Part shown: positions 26,547-34,591 of the stretch, one piece after another | Layout: each line of letters starts with the position of its first letter | Numbering within the stretch: position 1 is the first letter of the stretch | Source: Pseudomonas pseudonitroreducens | GTDB lineage: Bacteria > Pseudomonadota > Gammaproteobacteria > Pseudomonadales > Pseudomonadaceae | Assembly (NCBI RefSeq): GCF_021603645.1 | Contig: NZ_BQHJ01000001.1 | Location: 851,701 to 915,700 of the forward strand | DNA length: 64,000 nucleotides | Direction of reading: 5' to 3' | Translations under genes and position numbers: made by a program | Notes under the pieces: generated by a model | Seen by the model: only the letters and a program-made list of their open reading frames with translations | What the model was told of the DNA's origin: nothing | Database searches by the model: none

Positions 26547-29084
26547 ATGCCGTCACCGGTCAGTTCGTCGAGCATGAACATCCGCCCCGTCAAACAGGCT
26601 GCCATTGGCGTCCAGCAGCGGCTGGCGCTGTGGCTGCCGGCGCTGCTGCTGTTTGCTTCGGGCGCGGCGGCGCTGGTGTTCCAGGTGCTGTGGGTGAAGC
26701 AGCTGTCGCTGGTGGTCGGTGTGGAGGTCTATGCCGTGACCACGGCGATCAGCGCCTTCTTCGCCGGCCTGGCGCTGGGCGGGCTGGCTTTCGGCCGGCT
26801 GGCGGATCGCCTGGTGCGGCCGCTGCGCCTCTACGCGGCGCTGGAGGCCCTGGTGGCGCTGCTGGCCGTCGCCTCAACCGTTGCGCTGGCCAATACCGCC
26901 AGCGCTTTCGTATTTCTGCAGGCGGCATTCGGCCTCCTGGCCTGGGCGCTGCCGTTGCTGCTGGTGGGCGTGCCGGCATTCTTCATGGGTGGCACGCTGC
27001 CGGTTCTGGTGCGTGCCGTGGAGCCCGCCGACGGGCAGATGGGCCGCGCAGGCGGTGGGCTGTATGCTGCCAACACCGCGGGTGCCATTGCGGGCACGCT
27101 GCTGGCGGCTTTCGTGTTGCTGCCGCTGCTCGGTGTGCTGGGGAGCGCCTATGCGGCAGCAGCCTGCAATCTGATCGCCGCCACGGGGGCTCTGTTGCTG
27201 CGCCGCGATACCGGCAGAGCGCCGGGCGAGAGCGAGCTTGTGGCCGCGCCGCGCAGCAACGCGGCGCGCCTGGCCATCGCCCTGTACTGCGTGGCCGGTG
27301 GCGTCGCGCTGGGCTACGAGGTGGTCTGGACACAGTCCATCGTGCAGTTCATGAGTACCCGGACCTTCGCTTTCGCCGTGGTGCTGGCCACCTACCTCTG
27401 CGGCCTGGTGCTGGGCAGCGCCCTGTATGCCCGGCGTGCGGACCGGGTGGGCGATCCCTGGGGCCTGTTCGGCCTGCTGATTGCCGCGGCAGGGCTGCTG
27501 GCCATCCTGCAGGTCGCCGGGCTCGGCAACTGGCTGATCGGCCTGCAGAGCCGCGCCGAGTGGCTGGTGCTGCAGGCCGGCGGCAGCGAGCTGGCCGGCA
27601 TGTGCGCGCGCTTTGCGGTGGCAGCGGTGTGCGTGGTGTTCCTGCCGACGACGTTGCTGGGTGCGGCGTTCCCTATCGCCCTGCGCCTGGCGGTGGATCG
27701 CCGGCATGTCGGCCGCGACGTGGGCGTGGTGGTGGCGCTCAATACCCTGGGCGGCATCGTCGGCGTGATGCTGACCGGCTTCGTCCTGGTGCCGGGGCTC
27801 GGCCTGGTGCGTACCCTGGCGGTTCTCGGGGCTCTGGCTGCGCTCATCGGCCTGCTGGCAGTCTGGCGCGGGGAGGGCGTGAGCAAGGGCCTGCGCCTCG
27901 GGGTCGGCATGGTCGCGGTCCTGACGCTGGCCATCGGCGTACTCACGCCACCGCGGCACCTGGCGCAACTGCTGCCTGGCGCGCGCAACGGCGAAATCAG
28001 CTTCTATGCCGAAGGCCGCGGCGGCACTGTTGCCGTGGTGGAGCAGGGCAAGGGCGACAGGCGCTTCAGCCGTCTCTACATCCAGGGCGTGTCGAACACC
28101 GGCGATGCCATGCCGTCGCTGCGCTACATGCGCCTGCAAGCCCTGCTGCCGCTGCTGATCCATAACGGCGAGCCGCGTTCGGCACTGGTGATCGGCTTCG
28201 GCACCGGCATCACCGCCGGCGCGATGTTGCGCTATCGCGACCTGCAGCATCCGGTGGTGGCCGAGCTGCTGCCCGAGGTGCTGGCCGCCGCGCCGCGCTT
28301 CACTGGCAACTTCGACGCGGTCCACGACCCGCGCCTGGACATCCGCCTGCGCGATGGCCGCCGCGAACTGCTGGGCAGCGCCGAACGCTACGACATGATC
28401 ACCCTGGAGCCGCCACCGCCCTCGGCCGCCGGAGTGGTCAACCTGTACTCGCGGGACTTCTACCAGTTGGCGGCCTCGCGCCTGGCCGACAACGGGATAG
28501 TCGCCCAGTGGCTGCCGCTGCCGACCCAGAACGACGAGGAAAGCCGCGCGCTGGTACGCAGCTTCATCGATGTCTTTCCCACGGCCACGTTCTGGACGAC
28601 CGAGTTCCACGAGATGCTGCTGGTAGGCTCGCTGCAGCCCTTGCAGCTGGATGTGTCGCGGATCCGGGCGCGGTTCGAGCAGCCCGAGGTTGCCGCGGCC
28701 CTGGGCGAGGTGGGCATCGACTCGGTCGAAGCCCTGCTCGCCACCTGGATCACCGACCGCGACGGCCTGTTGCGCTACGCCGGCGATGCATTGCCGGTGA
28801 CCGACGATCAACCGCGTATCGAGTACGCCCCGTGGGTTCGTTCGAAGGAAATCGCCCGCGTGCTGCCGACCTTGCTCGCCCTGCGCTCCGCGCCACCGCT
28901 GGAGAATGCCGTGCCATCGGTTCGCGCTGCGGTCGACGACAACTGGGCCAGGCTGCGGCGCTTCTACGACCTGAGCCTGCATGCCTATCGCGGCGATCGC
29001 CAGGCCTGGGCACGGGACGCGCGCCAGGTGGCCATCGATGATGGCGACAACCCCTACTACCGCTGGTTCCTGGGCACTCCCTGA
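26547..29084 (+). CDS. membrane protein fused to spermidine-synthase-like domain
   Basis: The 845-residue protein joins about 12-14 membrane helices (residues about 20-480, MFS-like) to a cytoplasmic SAM-binding, spermidine-synthase-type domain (about 500-700). The glycine-rich nucleotide motif is GFGTGITAGAM rather than GGGDG, and the position of the catalytic DSTDP motif reads LEPPPPSAAG, so true aminopropyl transfer is doubtful. Such fused MFS/spermidine-synthase proteins are widespread but uncharacterised. The ATG at 26547 has AAGG upstream. It follows sulfatase 2 across a strong terminator. Confidence 0.82.
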   Translation: MPSPVSSSSMNIRPVKQAAIGVQQRLALWLPALLLFASGAAALVFQVLWVKQLSLVVGVEVYAVTTAISAFFAGLALGGLAFGRLADRLVRPLRLYAALEALVALLAVASTVALANTASAFVFLQAAFGLLAWALPLLLVGVPAFFMGGTLPVLVRAVEPADGQMGRAGGGLYAANTAGAIAGTLLAAFVLLPLLGVLGSAYAAAACNLIAATGALLLRRDTGRAPGESELVAAPRSNAARLAIALYCVAGGVALGYEVVWTQSIVQFMSTRTFAFAVVLATYLCGLVLGSALYARRADRVGDPWGLFGLLIAAAGLLAILQVAGLGNWLIGLQSRAEWLVLQAGGSELAGMCARFAVAAVCVVFLPTTLLGAAFPIALRLAVDRRHVGRDVGVVVALNTLGGIVGVMLTGFVLVPGLGLVRTLAVLGALAALIGLLAVWRGEGVSKGLRLGVGMVAVLTLAIGVLTPPRHLAQLLPGARNGEISFYAEGRGGTVAVVEQGKGDRRFSRLYIQGVSNTGDAMPSLRYMRLQALLPLLIHNGEPRSALVIGFGTGITAGAMLRYRDLQHPVVAELLPEVLAAAPRFTGNFDAVHDPRLDIRLRDGRRELLGSAERYDMITLEPPPPSAAGVVNLYSRDFYQLAASRLADNGIVAQWLPLPTQNDEESRALVRSFIDVFPTATFWTTEFHEMLLVGSLQPLQLDVSRIRARFEQPEVAAALGEVGIDSVEALLATWITDRDGLLRYAGDALPVTDDQPRIEYAPWVRSKEIARVLPTLLALRSAPPLENAVPSVRAAVDDNWARLRRFYDLSLHAYRGDRQAWARDARQVAIDDGDNPYYRWFLGTP

Positions 29085-29100
29085 AGGCTCGCCTGGCTCC

Positions 29101-29117
29101 GGCGGGCTCAGCCCGCC
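29101..29117. terminator. short hairpin between convergent genes
   Basis: GGCGGGC (29101-29107) and GCCCGCC (29111-29117) form a 7-bp stem with a 3-nt loop, overlapping the stop codon of the YidE-like gene and 17 bp beyond the stop of the spermidine-synthase-like gene. It is likely a shared weak terminator. Confidence 0.4.
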
Positions 29118-30796
29118 GTGACCGCCACGATGATCGGGCCGCACACCGCCAGCAGGACGTTGGAAATGGCGTAGCACACGGTGAAGCCAATGACCGGCGT
29201 GTTGCTGCCGGACTGCTCGATGATCTTGTTCATCGAGGCCGCCTCGGTCTGCGCACCGGCCAGTGCACCGAACAGGATCATCGGGTGCAGGCGCAGCACG
29301 TAGCGCCCGAAATACAGCGTCACCAGCGGCGGGATGATGGTCACCAGCGCGCCGGAGAGCAGCAGGGCCGCACCCTGGCTCTGGATTGCGGCGATGGCGG
29401 CGGGGCCGGCCAGCAGCCCGACCACGGCGCCGAAGGCGGTCAGCCCGAACTCGGAAAATGCCCATTGCGCGGCCGGGGGCAGGGCGCCCAGTTCGGGGTG
29501 TCGCGAGTTGTACCAGCCGATCAGCAGGCCGGCGAGCAGCACACCGCCACCGATGCCCAGCTCCACGGGAATCATGCCGATATGGGTGGAGAGCATGCCC
29601 ACCAGCGAACCGATGACCATGCCCAGGGTATGGATGGCGATATCGCTCTTGTAGTTGCTCGCGCGGATACGGCCGATCTGCGCCGCCAGCGCTTCGACGC
29701 TGGCGGTGCGGCCGACCAGGGTGATGACGTCGCCACGCCGCAGCACCGTGTCGGGCAGCAGTGGCAGCTCCAGGCCCTGGCGGCTGATGGAGCGGATATA
29801 GCAGCCCATCCGGTCGGCACCGACCAGCAGTGTCTTGATCTGGTGGATGGTCTTGCCGGCCAGCCGCGGCGAAGTCAGGACGATATCGGCATCGCGGGTG
29901 GCGAAGGACATGCTGCCGGGGTTGTCCACCTCCGGGCCTATCCACTGGTTGAGCTCGGCCACGGCCTCGCGCAGGGCGTAGACGCCAAGGATATCGCCGC
30001 TCTCCAGGCGCAATTGCGGATCGCGCTCGAGGATGCGCCCGTCACGAATCACCCGTTCCACGCTCAATGCGGCGTGCAGCGCCTCGATGTCGGCGATGCG
30101 CTGGCCTAGCGCCGCCGGCGCCAGGGCTCGGTGGGCACGCACGACAATGCGCGTGTAAGGAATGCTGATGGCGTTTTCCTCCCGCTCGATCCCCAGCTCC
30201 CGCTCCAGTTCCCGCGCGCTCTGCCGCAGGTCGACGCGCAGCAGCTTGGGCGCAATGCTGCCGACGAAGACGATCAGGCCAATGGTGCCGAACAGGTAGG
30301 TAATCGCGTAGGCCACGGCCATGTGGCTGTTGAGCTGGTTCTTGGCGGCAGCGTCGATGCCCAGTTGGGCGATGGCGCTGCTGGCGGTGCCCATGATCGC
30401 CGTGTCGGTCAGTGCCCCCGCGCCCAGGCCGGCAGTGAAGCCGGCATCGAAATGGAACAGCCGATACATGCCGAGGATCACCCCCAGCGCGGTGGCGCAC
30501 AGCACCACCGACAGCAGCACCAGCTTCAGCGTGCCGCGGTTGAGGCTGCCGAAGAACTCCGGGCCGCTCTTGAAACCGACGGCATAGATGAACAGCGCGA
30601 AGAACACCGACTTCAGCTCATGCGGCACCTCCAGGCCGATCTGCCCGATCAGCAGGCCCATCAGCAGCGCGCCGGCGACCGAGCCCAGGTGGAAGCTGCC
30701 GAGCTGTATCCGGCCCAGCAGAACGCCCAGCGAGATGGCCAGGAATACCGCGATCTCGGGATTGGCGCGCAAGGCGTGGAGGAGGAAATCGAGCAT
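29108..30796 (-). CDS. AspT/YidE-family transporter with RCK_C domains
   Basis: The 562-residue inner-membrane protein has an N-terminal half of about five or six helices, a central cytoplasmic pair of TrkA-C-like (RCK_C) domains (about 205-380), and a second helical half. This is the duplicated Asp-Al exchanger layout of AspT, YidE and YbjL. GAGALTDTAIMGTASSAI and GALAGAQTEAASMNKIIEQS are matching motifs of the two halves. The family includes aspartate-alanine antiporters and putative carboxylate exporters. The true start is the ATG at 30796, not the longer open frame. It is transcribed away from the pqi genes. Confidence 0.85.
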   Translation of the reverse strand: MLDFLLHALRANPEIAVFLAISLGVLLGRIQLGSFHLGSVAGALLMGLLIGQIGLEVPHELKSVFFALFIYAVGFKSGPEFFGSLNRGTLKLVLLSVVLCATALGVILGMYRLFHFDAGFTAGLGAGALTDTAIMGTASSAIAQLGIDAAAKNQLNSHMAVAYAITYLFGTIGLIVFVGSIAPKLLRVDLRQSARELERELGIEREENAISIPYTRIVVRAHRALAPAALGQRIADIEALHAALSVERVIRDGRILERDPQLRLESGDILGVYALREAVAELNQWIGPEVDNPGSMSFATRDADIVLTSPRLAGKTIHQIKTLLVGADRMGCYIRSISRQGLELPLLPDTVLRRGDVITLVGRTASVEALAAQIGRIRASNYKSDIAIHTLGMVIGSLVGMLSTHIGMIPVELGIGGGVLLAGLLIGWYNSRHPELGALPPAAQWAFSEFGLTAFGAVVGLLAGPAAIAAIQSQGAALLLSGALVTIIPPLVTLYFGRYVLRLHPMILFGALAGAQTEAASMNKIIEQSGSNTPVIGFTVCYAISNVLLAVCGPIIVAVTAG

Positions 30797-31045
30797 CGAC
30801 GTGGCTCCCTGTCGAGGTGGCGTCCGTGCAGTATGGCCGCTGTTCGGCGTGCTGCCTTTATGCAGCGGAGTACGCGGCAAGATTTTCTTTAGCGCGATTT
30901 CGTCGCTTGGCCCTCGCCGGGGAAAATCGTCGACTAGTCTTGTGCAGACTTGATACGGATCGCTCCAGAGCCTTGCACCTGGCTCTCGTCGTGGATAGCG
31001 ATTTTCCTGACCTGCGCTCCGCGCCGGCATGCCACGAGAGCGCCT

Positions 31046-31642
31046 ATGGCCACCGCCCGTGACCTGATCATCTGCGAGTACTGCGATGCGGTGTACCAGC
31101 GCCAGCCGCTGCAGCGTCACCAGCGGGCCCTGTGCGTGCGCTGCGGCGGCGTGCTGCACCGGCACAATGCGTTGAGCGTGCAGCAGCGCCTGGCGCTGGC
31201 GTTGACCGGGGCGGTGCTGCTGGCCTTCGCCAATGCCTACCCGGTGATGACCATCAGCATGCAGGGCCTGAGCAATTCGGCGACGCTGTGGGACGCGGTG
31301 CTGATCCTCAGCAGCGGCCCGATCACCTTCATCGCGCTGGTCACGGGCCTGGCGATCATCCTCGCGCCAGCCCTGCAGGTGACGCTGCTGCTCTGGGTGC
31401 TGAGTTTCGCCCTGGCCAGCCAGCGCGCGCCGGCATTCGCCTTCTGCATGCGCTGGCTGGAAGCGCTGCGACCCTGGAGCATGCTCGAGGTCTGCCTGCT
31501 CGGTACCCTGGTCGCGGTGATCAAGCTGGCCGGGCTGCTGGATGTGATTCCCGGTATCGGCCTGATGGCCATGGCGGCGTTGAGCGTGCTGATCATCGCC
31601 ATCGCCGGCAAGGACATCCGCGATCTCTGGGAGCGCGTATGA
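31046..31642 (+). CDS. pqiA: PqiA-like membrane protein, first half
   Basis: The 198-residue protein has an N-terminal zinc-ribbon-like segment (CEYCDAVYQ and CVRCGGVL) and four transmembrane helices. It corresponds to the first half of Escherichia coli PqiA, where two such units are fused in one 417-residue chain. Its stop overlaps the next start by 4 bp. PqiA, PqiB and PqiC form an inner-to-outer-membrane lipid conduit. ATG 31046 is preceded by GAGAG. Confidence 0.85.
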   Translation: MATARDLIICEYCDAVYQRQPLQRHQRALCVRCGGVLHRHNALSVQQRLALALTGAVLLAFANAYPVMTISMQGLSNSATLWDAVLILSSGPITFIALVTGLAIILAPALQVTLLLWVLSFALASQRAPAFAFCMRWLEALRPWSMLEVCLLGTLVAVIKLAGLLDVIPGIGLMAMAALSVLIIAIAGKDIRDLWERV

Positions 31643-32268
31643 GCACGCCGCCGCTGGCCAGTGACCTGCAGCTGTGCCTTTGCCATGGCTGCGGCATGGC
31701 CTGCGATACCCGCCGCAGCCCGCACCGTTGCGAACGCTGCGGCGCACCGCTGCACACTCGCAAGCACGACGCCATCACCCGCGGCTGGGCCTACCTGGTC
31801 GCCGCGCTGGTGTTCTACGTTCCGGCCAACCTGCTGCCGGTGATGCACACCGAGATGCTTGGCCAGGGCATCGACAGCACCATTGGTGGCGGCGTGCTGG
31901 AGTTCTGGGAGGGCGGTGCGTGGGATATCGCGCTGATCATCTTCATCGCCAGCATCGGCGTGCCGGCCATCAAGTTCTTCTCCCTCGGGCTGCTGCTCTG
32001 GACCGCCCAGCGCCGCAGCGCCTGGGCGCGCCGGCAGCGCTCGCAGCTGTATCGCTTCGTCGAGCTGATCGGCTACTGGTCGATGCTCGACGTGATGGTC
32101 GTGGCGCTGGTGGCGGCGCTCGTGCAGATGCGCGAGCTGGGCACCATCGAACCGCGTGCCGGCATCCTGTTTTTCGGAATGGTCGTGGTGCTCACGATGC
32201 TCTCGGCCATGAGTTTCGATCCACGGCATATCTGGGATGAGGGAGACCCTATCGATGGCGCACACTGA
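31639..32268 (+). CDS. pqiA: PqiA-like membrane protein, second half
   Basis: The 209-residue protein repeats the layout of its upstream neighbour: cysteine motifs CHGCGMAC and CERCGA, then four helices (GWAYLVAALVFYVPANLLPV opens the first). It matches the second half of E. coli PqiA. It overlaps the first half by ATGA and the pqiB start by 14 bp, so the three genes are translationally coupled. The split state implies that the two halves assemble as separate subunits. Confidence 0.85.
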   Translation: MSTPPLASDLQLCLCHGCGMACDTRRSPHRCERCGAPLHTRKHDAITRGWAYLVAALVFYVPANLLPVMHTEMLGQGIDSTIGGGVLEFWEGGAWDIALIIFIASIGVPAIKFFSLGLLLWTAQRRSAWARRQRSQLYRFVELIGYWSMLDVMVVALVAALVQMRELGTIEPRAGILFFGMVVVLTMLSAMSFDPRHIWDEGDPIDGAH

Positions 32269-33889
32269 GCAGCACACCCCGGGGCAAGCGCAGGTTCGTA
32301 CCCGGCGCTGGAGCGTCTCGCTGGTCTGGATCGTGCCGATCGTGGCGTTGCTGATCGGTGCCTCGCTGATCGTGCGCAACTTCCTCGAGCAGGGACCGAC
32401 CATCACGATTTCCTTCAAGACCGGCGAAGGCCTGGTCGCCCACAAGACGCAGGTGAAGTACCGCAGCGTGGTGATCGGCGAAGTGGAAGGGGTGGAGCTG
32501 GCCAAGGACAAGAACAGCGTCACCGCCAGCGTCAAGCTGAACAAGGAGGCCGAGTCGTTCGCCACCGCCGGAGCGAAGTTCTGGGTGGTCCGTCCACGCA
32601 TCGGCGCCGGGGGCGTGACCGGCGTGGACACCTTGCTCTCGGGCAATTTCATCGGCGCCGACGCGGGCGAGTCCAGCACCCCGCAGAAGCGCTTCGTCGG
32701 GCTCGAGGCGCCGCCGCCGATCACCTACGGCGAGAAGGGCAAGAGCTTCGTCCTGCGCGCCGATGACCTGGGCTCGCTGGATATCGGCTCGCCCATCTAT
32801 TACCGCAAGATTCCGGTAGGTCAGGTGACCTCCTATGCCTTGCGCAGCGACGGCAAGGGGGTCGACCTGGGGATCTTCGTCGAGTCGCCCAACGATGCCT
32901 TCGTGACCCAGAACACCCGCTTCTGGAACGCCAGCGGCATCGATGTCGATGTCGGCGCCAACGGCCTGAAGGTGAACACTGAATCGCTTTCGGCGCTGCT
33001 GGTCGGCGGCCTGGCCTTCGGCACGCCCGAGGGCAGCAACGAAACCTCGGCCGCCGCCGACAACCAGGCGTTCGAGCTGTATGCCGATCGCGCTGGCGCC
33101 CTTGCACCGCCCTCGGGCGTGCCGCAGTACCTGCGGCTGCGCTTCGACCAGTCGATGCGTGGGCTGAGCATCGGCGCGCCGGTGGAGTTCATGGGCGTCG
33201 AGTTCGGCAAGGTGACCAACATCCAGCTGGACTATGACGAGAAGCAGCAGATTTTCCCGGTGATCGTCGATGCGGTGATCTACCCGCAACGCCTGGGCCC
33301 GGTGCACCAGAAGATGCTCAAGGTATTCGGCAGCACGGTGGGTGACCAGGAGGGCGCCAGCCGCCTGATCGGCAGCTTCGTCGAACACGGCATGCGCGCG
33401 CAGGCGCGCAGCGGCAACCTGCTCACCGGGCAGTTGTACATCTCGCTGGACTTCTTCCCGGACGCCAAGCCCGTGGCCTTCGATGCGACGGCCCGGCCCA
33501 TGCGCATCCCCACCGTGCCCAGCAGCCTGGAGAAACTCCAGGAACAATTGCAGGCCGTCGTCGAGCGCATTCGCAAGCTGCCGCTGGAGCGCATCGCCAA
33601 CAACCTCGATGGCAACCTGCGCGAGTTGCAGAGCAGCCTCAAGCAGTTCAATACGCAGACCTTGCCCGGCGTCACCAACACGCTGGCGGAAGTGCGCTCG
33701 ACACTGGCCACGGCGAACTCGGCCCTGGGCAGGAATTCGCCGGAACGGGAGAAACTCAGCGACACGCTGGATGAGCTGGACCGCATGTCGCGCTCGCTGC
33801 GCGACCTGTCCGACTACCTTGGGCGGCATCCGGAGTCGCTGATCCGTGGTCGCCCGAAGAACGCCGACGCCGACAACCTGCAGCCCTGA
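32255..33889 (+). CDS. pqiB: PqiB, MCE-domain intermembrane protein
   Basis: The 544-residue protein has one N-terminal helix (SLVWIVPIVALLIGASLIV, about 22-40) and three tandem MCE domains, beginning near GPTITISFKTGEGL, KGKSFVLRADDL and PSGVPQYLRLRFDQS. The C-terminal region is helical (LQEQLQAVVERIRKLPLERI) and would form the needle that spans the periplasm, as in PqiB and LetB. It is thought to carry phospholipids or other hydrophobic molecules. The ATG at 32255 has GGGAG upstream and lies within the end of the second pqiA gene. Confidence 0.9.
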   Translation: MAHTEQHTPGQAQVRTRRWSVSLVWIVPIVALLIGASLIVRNFLEQGPTITISFKTGEGLVAHKTQVKYRSVVIGEVEGVELAKDKNSVTASVKLNKEAESFATAGAKFWVVRPRIGAGGVTGVDTLLSGNFIGADAGESSTPQKRFVGLEAPPPITYGEKGKSFVLRADDLGSLDIGSPIYYRKIPVGQVTSYALRSDGKGVDLGIFVESPNDAFVTQNTRFWNASGIDVDVGANGLKVNTESLSALLVGGLAFGTPEGSNETSAAADNQAFELYADRAGALAPPSGVPQYLRLRFDQSMRGLSIGAPVEFMGVEFGKVTNIQLDYDEKQQIFPVIVDAVIYPQRLGPVHQKMLKVFGSTVGDQEGASRLIGSFVEHGMRAQARSGNLLTGQLYISLDFFPDAKPVAFDATARPMRIPTVPSSLEKLQEQLQAVVERIRKLPLERIANNLDGNLRELQSSLKQFNTQTLPGVTNTLAEVRSTLATANSALGRNSPEREKLSDTLDELDRMSRSLRDLSDYLGRHPESLIRGRPKNADADNLQP

Positions 33890-33913
33890 TTCGCGTACAA
33901 GGAGAGACTTCAG

Positions 33914-34447
33914 ATGCCGAAGCTGCCCATGCTGCTCCTGGCCGGACTGTTCCCCGCGTTGTCGGGCTGTAGCAGTGCGCCGATCAACTATCACACCCTG
34001 GTGCCTGCGCAACCGGGCAGCCCGGCCAGTGGCCAGGTGCGCGTCGAGCGGGTCGCCATGCCGCCGCAGGTCGACCGCTCGCAGATCGTCGTACGCCAGG
34101 GCGGCAGCGGCTTGTCGATCCTGGAGACCGAGTGGTGGGGCGCCAACCTGGTGGATGAATTCCGTAACGCCCTGGAGGACCAGCTCGGCGCGCCGGGCCC
34201 CGGCGCCACCCTGTTGCGGGTAGACGTGCAACGCTTCGACTCGGTGCCGGGCCAGTACGCACTGCTCGATGCCCGCTGGCGCTTGCAGCGGTCGGGTTCG
34301 GAGCAGACGCTGTCCTGTCACAGCAGCCTGCAGACAGCGGCGAACGGCAGCGTGGATGGGTTGGTGGTCGCGCACCAGGCCAATGTGCGCAAGTTCGCCG
34401 AGCTGGTGGCACGGGCCAACGCCAGCGGTGCGACGCGCTGTCCCTGA
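33914..34447 (+). CDS. pqiC: PqiC, outer-membrane lipoprotein
   Basis: The 177-residue lipoprotein has a lipobox ending ALSGCSSAP (cysteine near residue 18) and the ABC-auxiliary (DUF330-type) domain start INYHTLVPAQP. PqiC caps the PqiB needle at the outer membrane. The gene lies 24 bp after pqiB with a strong AAGGAG. Together with the two pqiA genes and pqiB it makes a complete Pqi system. Confidence 0.88.
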   Translation: MPKLPMLLLAGLFPALSGCSSAPINYHTLVPAQPGSPASGQVRVERVAMPPQVDRSQIVVRQGGSGLSILETEWWGANLVDEFRNALEDQLGAPGPGATLLRVDVQRFDSVPGQYALLDARWRLQRSGSEQTLSCHSSLQTAANGSVDGLVVAHQANVRKFAELVARANASGATRCP

Positions 34448-34591
34448 CGCTCGCGGCGCGGGGCGTCGTCGCGGGGCCTCTCGAATCATCACGAGTACTG
34501 AACGCGATACCCTTGGACCGGCGTGCCGCCACGCACGCCGTGGCTTGCAGGTCGGTGCGCGCGATGTCGTTGCACAGGAGAAACCTCCCCG

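Noticed and set aside
26874-29945. 1023-codon minus-strand open frame
   Set aside because: It is antisense to the spermidine-synthase-like gene and out of frame with the YidE-like gene; composition is that of a shadow frame.
29108-31747. Extended start for the YidE-like gene
   Set aside because: The extra part is antisense to the first pqiA gene; ATG 30796 begins the normal hydrophobic N-terminus.
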